Shown here: positions 5,719-11,732 of the stretch, one piece after another | How the letters are laid out: each line of letters starts with the position of its first letter | Numbering within the stretch: position 1 is the stretch's first letter | Assembly: GCA_030836605.1 (NCBI GenBank) | Contig: JAUPMC010000158.1 | Span: forward strand, 1 to 12,173 | DNA from: Thermoplasmatota archaeon | GTDB taxonomy: Archaea; Thermoplasmatota; Thermoplasmata; UBA10834 | Direction of reading: 5' to 3' | Length of the DNA: 12,173 nt | Notes under the pieces: generated by a model | Databases searched by the model: none | The model's input: only the letters and a program-made list of their open reading frames with translations | What the model was told of the DNA's origin: nothing | Position numbers and translations under genes: made by a program

Positions 5719-6594
5719 ATGCTTGACAAGCGGGACCCGCCGTTGGCCGAAGGGCTCGAGGACATGCTGTCCCTGCATGTGCTCGCGTTCTACTGGGAGG
5801 GGTTCGAGCCGAGGCTGGACTGCCACGACCCCTTCAACCACGAGGTCGTCCAGGTCGGGTTCGACCCTGCGGACTTCGTCGTGAGCGGCAGGAAGGTCTG
5901 CGTCGGCCGGTTCGAGGGCGACCGCTACATCGAGTGCCCTGGTAGGACGCTGGTCACCAAGTTCTCCCAGTGCGACAAGTGCGCCGGCGAGGCGTTCATA
6001 GAGGACCAGGAGTGCATATTCGACCCGAAGTGCGACGGCAGCAAGTGCGACAACGAGTTCTGCAAGAGGCAGCACGTGCTCTATCTCGCGTTCTACGACA
6101 CGATGGCGAAGATTGGCATGAGCTCCACGCGCAGGGTGGAGAGGCGGCTGGTCGAGCAGGGCGCGGACGCGTTCGCCATCATCGGGGCCTTCCCGAACAG
6201 GCTCGCGGCCAGGGAGGGCGAGAAGGAGATATCCGCCCAGCTCGAGCTCCCTCAGTGGATCAAGCAGCAGACGATACTGTCGATGTTCTCGCGCCCGCTG
6301 GACACGGACGGCCTGAGGGAGCGCTATGACGGCCTCAAGAGAGTCCTGGGCGAGACCCGCGGCTTCTCCGTCGAGCCCCTCAGGCGCCTCGAGGACTATC
6401 CTCTGAGACGCCCGCTGCCTGAGGCGCCGGTGCTCCAGGACACGGCCGGTGTGCATATCGGGCGCATCATCGGCGTCAAGGGCAAGTGGCTCGTGTACGA
6501 CTCCGGTGGCCTGAAGGCGCTCAACCTGTCCGACCTGCCTGGCAGGTCCCTGGCGGACAAGTATCTTGTCCAATCGCTCAAAACCAACAAATAG
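5719..6594 (+). CDS. DUF2797 zinc-binding protein (GIY-YIG-like), function unknown
   Basis: Cytosolic protein of 291 residues. The centre holds a cysteine cluster, C85, C88, C99, C105, C110, C115 and H119, consistent with zinc ribbons. It is followed by HVLYLAFYDTMAKIGMS (119-135) and RLVEQGADAFAII (143-155). This KxG and RxxxQGA pattern is characteristic of DUF2797 and recalls the GIY-YIG/T5orf172 nuclease fold. The usual GIY-YIG catalytic residues are not confidently placed, so nuclease activity is uncertain. The C-terminal third (about 225-291) has a small beta-rich segment (GRIIGVKGKWLVYDSG) like the uracil-DNA/RNA-binding-type barrels, which is speculative. ATG 5719 fits the promoter just upstream. 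It sits between kptA and a UPF0173 gene, a context suggesting RNA or nucleic-acid metabolism only by association. Confidence 0.8.
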   Translation: MLDKRDPPLAEGLEDMLSLHVLAFYWEGFEPRLDCHDPFNHEVVQVGFDPADFVVSGRKVCVGRFEGDRYIECPGRTLVTKFSQCDKCAGEAFIEDQECIFDPKCDGSKCDNEFCKRQHVLYLAFYDTMAKIGMSSTRRVERRLVEQGADAFAIIGAFPNRLAAREGEKEISAQLELPQWIKQQTILSMFSRPLDTDGLRERYDGLKRVLGETRGFSVEPLRRLEDYPLRRPLPEAPVLQDTAGVHIGRIIGVKGKWLVYDSGGLKALNLSDLPGRSLADKYLVQSLKTNK

Positions 6595-6626
6595 CCCGGA
6601 CTCGTTGATGATTCTGGATGGTCTGA

Positions 6627-7307
6627 ATGAAGATACAGTGGTTGGGACACTCGGCTTTCCTGCTGCACGGGAAGAACAAGGTGCTGATAGACCCGTTCCT
6701 GACGGGCAACCCGAAGGCCGCCGCGAGGCCCGAGGAGATCGACTGTGACATCATCTGCGTCACTCACGGGCACCTCGACCACCTCGGCGACGCGGTCGCG
6801 ATCGCGCGGAGGACCGGGGCGGAGGTCGCGTGCATAGTCGAGATGTCCCTCTACCTCGAGAAGTGCTCTATCAAGGCCACGGGGTTCAACATCGGCGGCA
6901 CGGCCAAGATCAAGGACACGAAGGTGTCCATGGTTCCGGCGTTCCACTCGTCCAGCATAGGCGCCCCCGGGCTCGAGTTCTCGGCCGCGATGGCGACAGG
7001 GATGGTCATAGACTCCGGCAAGGTCGTGTACCACGCAGGCGACACGTCGGTGTTCGGGGACATGAAGCTCATCGGCGAGATGTACGAGCCTGATGTCGCC
7101 CTCCTGCCCATAGGCGGGTTCTACACGATGGACCCGGTCCAGGCCGCGCTCGCCACCAAGCTCATCGCCCCGAAGATAGTCATCCCGATGCACTACGGCA
7201 CCTGGCCCCCGATCGAGCAGGACCCGAAGGAGTTCGAGAGGCTCGTGAAGAAGCAGTCCAAGGCCAAGGTCAGGGTCATGGTCCCGGGCGAGGTACTGGA
7301 AGTCTGA
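6627..7307 (+). CDS. UPF0173 metal-dependent hydrolase (metallo-beta-lactamase fold)
   Basis: Protein of 226 residues, matching the compact UPF0173/UlaG-like family. Metal ligands are the HxHxDH motif in THGHLDH (46-52: H47, H49, D51, H52), H107 in AFHSSS, D139 in HAGDTS (136-141), and H189 in PMHYGTW (187-193). Two metal ions, likely zinc or manganese, are expected in the active site. Substrates of this family are mostly unknown; some relatives act on lactones, phosphodiesters or nucleotides. The N-terminus MKIQWLGHSAF is typical, which supports ATG 6627. No clear TATA box precedes it, and the gap to the DUF2797 gene is 32 bases. The next gene starts 6 bases after its stop, so these two are probably one transcript. 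Confidence 0.9.
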   Translation: MKIQWLGHSAFLLHGKNKVLIDPFLTGNPKAAARPEEIDCDIICVTHGHLDHLGDAVAIARRTGAEVACIVEMSLYLEKCSIKATGFNIGGTAKIKDTKVSMVPAFHSSSIGAPGLEFSAAMATGMVIDSGKVVYHAGDTSVFGDMKLIGEMYEPDVALLPIGGFYTMDPVQAALATKLIAPKIVIPMHYGTWPPIEQDPKEFERLVKKQSKAKVRVMVPGEVLEV

Positions 7308-7313
7308 TCACAG

Positions 7314-8270
7314 ATGGCCAAGGTCGTCACGCCGCTAGAGCTCAGGCAGCGGCACGGACCCCTGTTCGCGAGGAGGCTCATCACCATGGTCGATGAGCGG
7401 ACAGGCAGGGCGAGGATAGTCGAGGAGTGCTGCGCCCAGGGGCCGGTCGAGTGGGACGCCGTCAACCGGCTCAGGGCCGGGGGCGTGGTCGAGCATGTCG
7501 AGGTCCAGGGGACGACGCTCCTGATGGACGCTCGGATCGGCGAGGGCAAGGTCAACTTCGGCCCCGCCTCGAAGGAGACAGGGGGCCAGGCCCTGAGGGC
7601 GCTCCAGGTCAAGGGCGGCAAGGTCGAGACCACCTGGATGGGCCTCGCTGGCGCGAGCGTAGGCGTGGGCGCGTGCCTGCCCCAGGCCGACGGAGTCGAG
7701 AAGGCCGAGTTCCTCAGCGACGAGGAGGTCGGCGGGTCGAGGCAGGTCGAGATCCGCATCACGACCCCGCTCCACAGGCGCCTGTTGATCGGGATAGACG
7801 ACACCGACACCAAGGAGAAGGGCGCCACCTGGGTGCTGGGCCTCAAGCTCGGGAGGGAGATGCCCCACGGGGTGTTCCTCACACACAAGATAGTCCAGCT
7901 GAACCCCCTAGCGCCCCAGAAGACGACGAACTGCGCGTCGACCGCGCTCGCGTTCGCCGTCCTCCCGGAGAAGGTGGGCGAGGCCATCAAGTGGGCGAAG
8001 CAGTTCGTGGCGGAGAACACCTTCTCGGGCGAGACGGTCCTCGCCTCCTACGAGGGGATCGAAGTGCCCGCGGCCGCGGTACGGTTCGGGGCCGAGGCCA
8101 AGGAGGTCATACTCTCGATACACGACGCCGAGCACGCGGCCAAGAAATCGGGGATATCCATCCACGAGGTCACGGGCAGGCGTGGCGCAATCGGGGCGGT
8201 GGCGGCCATCGGCTGCGTCGACCTGGGCCTGTACAGCGCGGGCCTGCCCGACGACTTCAAGCACCTATAG
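7314..8270 (+). CDS. TiaS-related protein resembling methanogenesis marker protein 11
   Basis: Protein of 318 residues. The clearest motif is LLIGIDDTDTKEKGATWVLG (157-176), followed by HKIVQLNPLAPQKTTNCAST (191-210). The IDDTD signature is that of the nucleotide-binding domain of TiaS (archaeal tRNA-Ile2 agmatidine synthase, DUF1743-type), where it binds ATP. The zinc ribbon and OB-fold of full TiaS are absent, and the domain is C-terminal rather than N-terminal. This combination, with a unique first half (about 1-150), resembles methanogenesis marker protein 11, an uncharacterised family conserved in methanogens. A second conserved block is SIHEVTGRRGAIGAVAAIG near 283-301. ATP use is inferred from the motif; the product is unknown. 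It is likely co-transcribed with the UPF0173 gene (6-base gap). Confidence 0.7.
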   Translation: MAKVVTPLELRQRHGPLFARRLITMVDERTGRARIVEECCAQGPVEWDAVNRLRAGGVVEHVEVQGTTLLMDARIGEGKVNFGPASKETGGQALRALQVKGGKVETTWMGLAGASVGVGACLPQADGVEKAEFLSDEEVGGSRQVEIRITTPLHRRLLIGIDDTDTKEKGATWVLGLKLGREMPHGVFLTHKIVQLNPLAPQKTTNCASTALAFAVLPEKVGEAIKWAKQFVAENTFSGETVLASYEGIEVPAAAVRFGAEAKEVILSIHDAEHAAKKSGISIHEVTGRRGAIGAVAAIGCVDLGLYSAGLPDDFKHL

Positions 8271-8277
8271 TCTTAAA
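8271..8277 (+). promoter_or_regulatory. TATA box of uppS
   Basis: TCTTAAA lies immediately after the preceding stop codon, 31-37 bases before ATG 8308. Predicted initiation near 8300 gives a leader of only about 8 bases, which favours the 8308 start over in-frame upstream ATG codons inside the previous gene. Confidence 0.5.
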
Positions 8278-8307
8278 TCCGGCCCGCGCATAGAGGCTCG
8301 GTCGGCC

Positions 8308-9090
8308 ATGACTGGTGAGATTTCCAAGGCCATTTCCGGGACCGCGTACCAGACCTATGAGAAGAGGCTTCTCAAGGAGGTGATGGGACAGCCAGTGCCC
8401 CATCACGTGGCCGTCATCATGGACGGCAACAGGCGGTACGCGAACGAGTTCGGCCTGGTGGTCGCCCAGGGGCACGAGAAGGGCAAGCAGAAGCTCGAGG
8501 AGATGCTCGAGTGGTGCCTCGAGCTCGGCATCAAGGTCCTCACGGTGTACGCGTTCTCCACGGAGAACGTGGGCAGGGAGAAGGACGAGGTCGAGACCCT
8601 GATGCGGATGTTCGTGAAGAACTTCAAGACCCTCGGGGACGACGAGAGGGTCCACAAGCACAGGATAAGGGTCAGGGTCCTCGGCCAGAAGGACATGCTT
8701 CCAGAGGACGTCCAGGACGCCATCGCGTACGCCGAGGAGAAGACCAAGGACTATGTCGAGTACTCCTTCAACGTCGCCGTCGGGTACGGCGGCCGGGAGG
8801 AGATAGTCCACGCGATCAAGAGGCTCGCCGAGGCGGTGAAGGCGGGGGACCTGAAGGTGGATGACATCACGCAGAGGACAGTCTCGGACTACCTGTACAC
8901 CTCCGACCTGCCGGACCCGGACCTCATACTGAGGACCTCGGGGGAGGAGCGGATCTCCAACTTCCTCCTCTGGCAGCTGGCGTACTCGGAGCTGTACTTC
9001 TCGGATGTCTACTGGCCCGGGTTCAGGAAGATCGACTTCCTGAGGGCCGTGAGGTCGTACCAGCAGAGGGTCCGCAGATACGGGAAATGA
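8308..9090 (+). CDS. uppS: Cis-prenyltransferase (undecaprenyl/polyprenyl diphosphate synthase)
   Basis: Peripheral membrane enzyme that condenses isopentenyl diphosphate in cis onto an allylic primer. The long polyprenyl diphosphate it makes becomes the lipid carrier for protein glycosylation and envelope glycans; in archaea chains are typically about C50-C60. It has 260 residues. Motifs are HVAVIMDGNRRYA (33-45; catalytic D39), YAFSTEN (81-87), GYGGREEIVHAI (159-170), DLPDPDLILRTSGEERISN (200-218; R209 and R215 bind the homoallylic diphosphate), and SELYFSDVYWP (227-237; E228 as metal ligand). The frame is open upstream to 8182, but that part lies inside the preceding gene. ATG 8308, 31 bases after the TATA box, starts the typical family N-terminus. 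A single protein with complete catalytic motifs implies the homodimeric bacterial/archaeal type. Confidence 0.95.
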   Translation: MTGEISKAISGTAYQTYEKRLLKEVMGQPVPHHVAVIMDGNRRYANEFGLVVAQGHEKGKQKLEEMLEWCLELGIKVLTVYAFSTENVGREKDEVETLMRMFVKNFKTLGDDERVHKHRIRVRVLGQKDMLPEDVQDAIAYAEEKTKDYVEYSFNVAVGYGGREEIVHAIKRLAEAVKAGDLKVDDITQRTVSDYLYTSDLPDPDLILRTSGEERISNFLLWQLAYSELYFSDVYWPGFRKIDFLRAVRSYQQRVRRYGK

Positions 9091-9113
9091 TTGCTTTTCG
9101 CCGCCCCCCGGCG
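9091..9113 (+). terminator. Terminator-like element after uppS
   Basis: TTGCTTTTCG (9091-9100) directly after the stop gives a short T tract of the kind that ends archaeal transcripts. It overlaps a 5-bp stem CGCCG/CGGCG (9099-9103/9109-9113) with a five-C loop. The unusual order, with the T run before the stem, argues for T-tract-driven termination. Confidence 0.4.
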
Positions 9114-9172
9114 TGCTATTCGTTGTGTCGTCCCCATCGGGCGTACGAAAAATGGCCGAAACGCGCCCAGGA

Positions 9173-9209
9173 TTGCACGGATTCCGTTAGATTGAAGTAC
9201 TCCGTGCAA
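9173..9209. promoter_or_regulatory. Perfect 9-bp inverted repeat before the Lrp-type gene (probable operator)
   Basis: TTGCACGGA (9173-9181) is matched exactly by TCCGTGCAA (9201-9209), separated by 19 bases; half-site centres are 28 bases apart, close to three helical turns. The spacer contains the only AT-leaning stretch (CGTTAGATTG, 9184-9193) that could act as a weak TATA box for the gene at 9229. A dimeric Lrp/AsnC regulator binding both half-sites would cover its own promoter, fitting autoregulation (inference). Confidence 0.65.
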
Positions 9210-9228
9210 CTACCGGGCCCGGGATCAG

Positions 9229-9747
9229 ATGACTACGCCTGAGACGAACCCGTTCCCGTGCGAGATACTGGACCGCTGGAAGGGCCTGGACCTCAAACTG
9301 CTGCCGATAGACAGGACCGACATACGCATCCTGTGCGAGCTCCGCGAGAACGCCCGCATGAGCAACTCCGAGATTGCCAAGAAGCTCGGGGTGACCGAGG
9401 CGACGGTCAGGCGGCGTATCAAGAACCTCATAGAGAACGGCATCATCATGCGGTTCTCGATACACATCGACTACAGGCTCATAGAGAACACCGTCAAGGC
9501 GTACATACACCTCAAGACCGTGACCGACAAGCTCGACAAGGTCGTCGAGCACGTCGTGAACCACAACAGGGTCGTCGCGGTGTATCGGGTCACGGGCGAG
9601 TACGACCTGCTCGTGGTCGCGCTCTTCGTCGGCATGACCGAGCTCCAGGAGTTCATAGACACGTTCCTCAAGATAGACGGCGTCAAGGAGACGGACACCC
9701 AGATCGTGATGAGCGCCCACAAGGGCGTCCCGTGGACCGGCATCTGA
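9229..9747 (+). CDS. Lrp/AsnC-family transcriptional regulator
   Basis: DNA-binding regulator of 172 residues that normally works as dimers to octamers and senses amino acids or related small molecules. After a 25-residue non-conserved leader come the AsnC winged helix-turn-helix (about 29-75), starting IDRTDIRILCELRENARMS with recognition-helix region TEATVRRRIKNL (56-67), and the ligand-binding RAM domain (about 88-165: KAYIHLKT, VTGEYDLLV, FIDTFLKIDGV). The effector is unknown. The expected GxYDLL and GV segments of the RAM dimer interface are intact. A perfect inverted repeat ends 19 bases before its ATG, suggesting self-control. The AlkD-like gene begins 10 bases after its stop and is probably co-expressed. 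Confidence 0.92.
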   Translation: MTTPETNPFPCEILDRWKGLDLKLLPIDRTDIRILCELRENARMSNSEIAKKLGVTEATVRRRIKNLIENGIIMRFSIHIDYRLIENTVKAYIHLKTVTDKLDKVVEHVVNHNRVVAVYRVTGEYDLLVVALFVGMTELQEFIDTFLKIDGVKETDTQIVMSAHKGVPWTGI

Positions 9748-9757
9748 GGCGCACGGC

Positions 9758-10474
9758 ATGGACGCCGAGGAGGCCGTTCGCGAACTGAGGCGCCTCGCGA
9801 GGCCATGCGACCTCGAGGTGCCGGCCAGGTACGGTATATTCGGGAAGGAGATCCTCGGGGTCAGGACCCCGGACCTCGTGGCCCTCGCGAAGAGGCTCGG
9901 CAAGGACCACTCGCTCGCGCTCGGGCTCTGGCGCACAGGCATCTACGAGGCCCGGCACCTCGCGGTCCTGGTGGACGAGCCGGACAGGGTGACCGAGGCG
10001 CAGATGGAGCGCTGGGTGAAGGACTTCGACTCATGGGCTATATGCGACGGGGCCTGCCTCCACCTGTTCGACCGGACCAGGTTCGCGTACGACAAGGCCC
10101 TGGAATGGAGTTCGAGGGACGAGGAGTACGTCAAGCGCGCAGGCTTCGTGCTCATGGCCGTCCTGTCGGTCCATGACAAGAAGGCCGCCGACTCCGTCTT
10201 CCTCGGTTACCTCCCGGTCATCCTGCGGGAGTCGACGGACGAGAGGAAGTATGTCAAGAAGGGCGTGAACTGGGCGCTGAGGCAGATAGGCAAACGGAAC
10301 CAGCGCCTGAACGAGGCCGCCATCGGGGCCGCGCTCAAGATGTCGCGCGTCGACTCGAAGGCCGCCAGGTGGATAACATCGGACGCCCTGAGAGAGCTCA
10401 GGAGCGACGCAGTGAGACGGCGCCTGGAGTCTAAACGGCCTGCAAAGCGACCTGGACGACGTCCATCGTCTTGA
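9758..10474 (+). CDS. AlkD-like DNA alkylation repair protein (HEAT-like repeats)
   Basis: Member of the AlkC/AlkD (COG4912-type) alpha-helical DNA glycosylases that remove N3- and N7-alkylated purines without base flipping. It has 238 residues, the usual size. Family signatures are GVRTPDLVALAKRL (34-47), FDSWAICD (90-97) and DERKYVKKGVNWALRQIGKRN (161-181). The W-x3-D spacing of W93/D97 and the distal W172 match catalytic W109/D113/W187 of Bacillus cereus AlkD. The last 20 residues are Arg/Lys-rich and unlike the family core. They are encoded where the gene overlaps the opposite-strand HdrD-like gene by 44 bases. The gene follows the Lrp regulator by 10 bases, so it is probably in the same transcript. 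Activity is inferred from residues; some relatives in this family are not glycosylases. Confidence 0.87.
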   Translation: MDAEEAVRELRRLARPCDLEVPARYGIFGKEILGVRTPDLVALAKRLGKDHSLALGLWRTGIYEARHLAVLVDEPDRVTEAQMERWVKDFDSWAICDGACLHLFDRTRFAYDKALEWSSRDEEYVKRAGFVLMAVLSVHDKKAADSVFLGYLPVILRESTDERKYVKKGVNWALRQIGKRNQRLNEAAIGAALKMSRVDSKAARWITSDALRELRSDAVRRRLESKRPAKRPGRRPSS

Positions 10475-11588
10475 TATCGAGGCCGGCCTTCTTCGCGCCG
10501 GCCACCAGGTTGACCTGGCAGAACGGGCACGACGTGACTATGAGCTCCGCGCCGGCGTCGACCGCCTCGCGGACCCTGTCCGCGGCGATGCTCTCGGCCA
10601 TGTCGTTGAACGCGCTCTTGAACCCGCCGCCCGCGCCGCAGCACTGGGAGTCCTCCCTCTCGTGCTTCATCTCGACGACCTGCACGCCCGGTATCGCCTT
10701 GAGGATGTTCCGGGGCGGGTCGTAGACCTTCGCGTGCCTGCCCAGGTGGCACGGGTCGTGGTACGCTATCTTCTTCTTGAACTCCTTCGTGAACTTCAGC
10801 CTGCCCTCCTTGACGAGCCTGTCCAGGTACTCCGTGATGTGGAACAGCTCGAACGAGGGTTTGCCGACCATCTTCGGGTAGTCGTTCTTGATCGTGTTGT
10901 AGCACCCGGCGCAGGCCGTGACCATGGTCTTCCAGCCGTGGCGCTCCATCTCGCGCACGTTGTGCGGGGCGAGCTCGTCCCTCACGGGCGCTTTCTGGCC
11001 GGTCCTGAGCAGGGGGGAGCCGCAGCACCATTCCTCCTCGCCCATGATGGTGAACCTGACCCCCGCCTTGTCCAGCAGCTTGGCCGTGCCGACGGCGAGC
11101 GGGGTCATCCTGTACGCCTCCGTGCAGCCCGTGAAGAAGACCACCTCAGGGTCCTCAGAGAGCTTGATGTCCTTCGGGAGCCACGCGGGCCTCTTCTCCT
11201 TGGGCTCGTCGTACGGGTTCCGCTTCTGGGTGACCCTCTCCCTGATCTTCGTGTGCGCCTCCATCGGCCCGTAGCCTTCGGAGATCAGCCACTCCTTGAC
11301 CTCCTCCCAGAGGTGCGCGAAGTTGATCTCGACATGGCAGTTGTGCTCGCACGCGGCGCAGGATGTGCACTGGAAGATGCGCTCGACGAACTTGTCGTCT
11401 ATCTTCGCGTTCCTTCTGAGCAGCGTGTCGATTGGCGTCCTGTTCTTGATCTGCTTGAGCTGGTACACCTTGCCCCTGGGCGTGGCGGACTCCCAGCCTA
11501 TGGTCCTGTATATGGGGCAGGGGTCCCTGCAATAGCCGCACTGTAGGCACGCGTCAAGGTCCTTCGCGATCTCGGAGATGTTCCGCAT
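10431..11588 (-). CDS. HdrD/GlpC-like Fe-S oxidoreductase with two CCG domains
   Basis: Redox protein of 385 residues with two ferredoxin-type 4Fe-4S motifs (C14, C17, C20, C24 and C74, C77, C80, C84) and two CCG domains (C155, C188-C189, C226, C229; and C280, C316-C317, C354, C357). This is the layout of HdrD, the catalytic subunit of membrane heterodisulfide reductase, and of related GlpC/LutA-type partners of flavin dehydrogenases. CCG domains hold noncubane clusters that cleave disulfides or relay electrons. No HdrE cytochrome or FAD-oxidase gene is in view, so the partner and true substrate are unknown; CoM-S-S-CoB reduction should not be assumed. The start at ATG 11588 has GGTGA five bases ahead. 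An in-frame ATG at 11657 would add 23 residues and lies about 10 bases after the predicted transcription start, so it remains an alternative. Confidence 0.85.
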   Translation of the reverse strand: MRNISEIAKDLDACLQCGYCRDPCPIYRTIGWESATPRGKVYQLKQIKNRTPIDTLLRRNAKIDDKFVERIFQCTSCAACEHNCHVEINFAHLWEEVKEWLISEGYGPMEAHTKIRERVTQKRNPYDEPKEKRPAWLPKDIKLSEDPEVVFFTGCTEAYRMTPLAVGTAKLLDKAGVRFTIMGEEEWCCGSPLLRTGQKAPVRDELAPHNVREMERHGWKTMVTACAGCYNTIKNDYPKMVGKPSFELFHITEYLDRLVKEGRLKFTKEFKKKIAYHDPCHLGRHAKVYDPPRNILKAIPGVQVVEMKHEREDSQCCGAGGGFKSAFNDMAESIAADRVREAVDAGAELIVTSCPFCQVNLVAGAKKAGLDIKTMDVVQVALQAV

Positions 11589-11593
11589 GAATG

Positions 11594-11598
11594 TCACC
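11594..11598 (-). promoter_or_regulatory. Ribosome binding site deciding the HdrD-like start
   Basis: On the minus strand GGTGA stands five bases before ATG 11588, a full archaeal Shine-Dalgarno match. It supports this start over ATG 11657, which has only GGAG ahead of it. Confidence 0.6.
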
Positions 11599-11690
11599 GG
11601 ATGGGCTCTCTGCTTCTCCCCGTGGCCTCCGCCGATACCTTGCCCGGCAGGGCCCATGAGCTCCTGGCTCTCGTGATATCTTCGATGTTG

Positions 11691-11700
11691 ATAAACCTAG
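11691..11700 (-). promoter_or_regulatory. TATA box upstream of the HdrD-like gene
   Basis: The minus strand reads CTAGGTTTAT here, the most AT-rich TATA-like element in the 144-base gap after the MobB-like gene. Initiation would fall near 11667. This gives an 80-base leader to ATG 11588 or an 10-base leader to ATG 11657. The rest of the gap shows no gene. Confidence 0.45.
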
Positions 11701-11732
11701 CGCAGAACGGCCGAACGCGCGTCGAAACCCGT

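Noticed and set aside
8182..8307. Upstream in-frame extension of uppS
   Set aside because: It overlaps the end of the preceding gene in another frame, lies before the TATA box at 8271-8277, and adds sequence unlike any UppS N-terminus.
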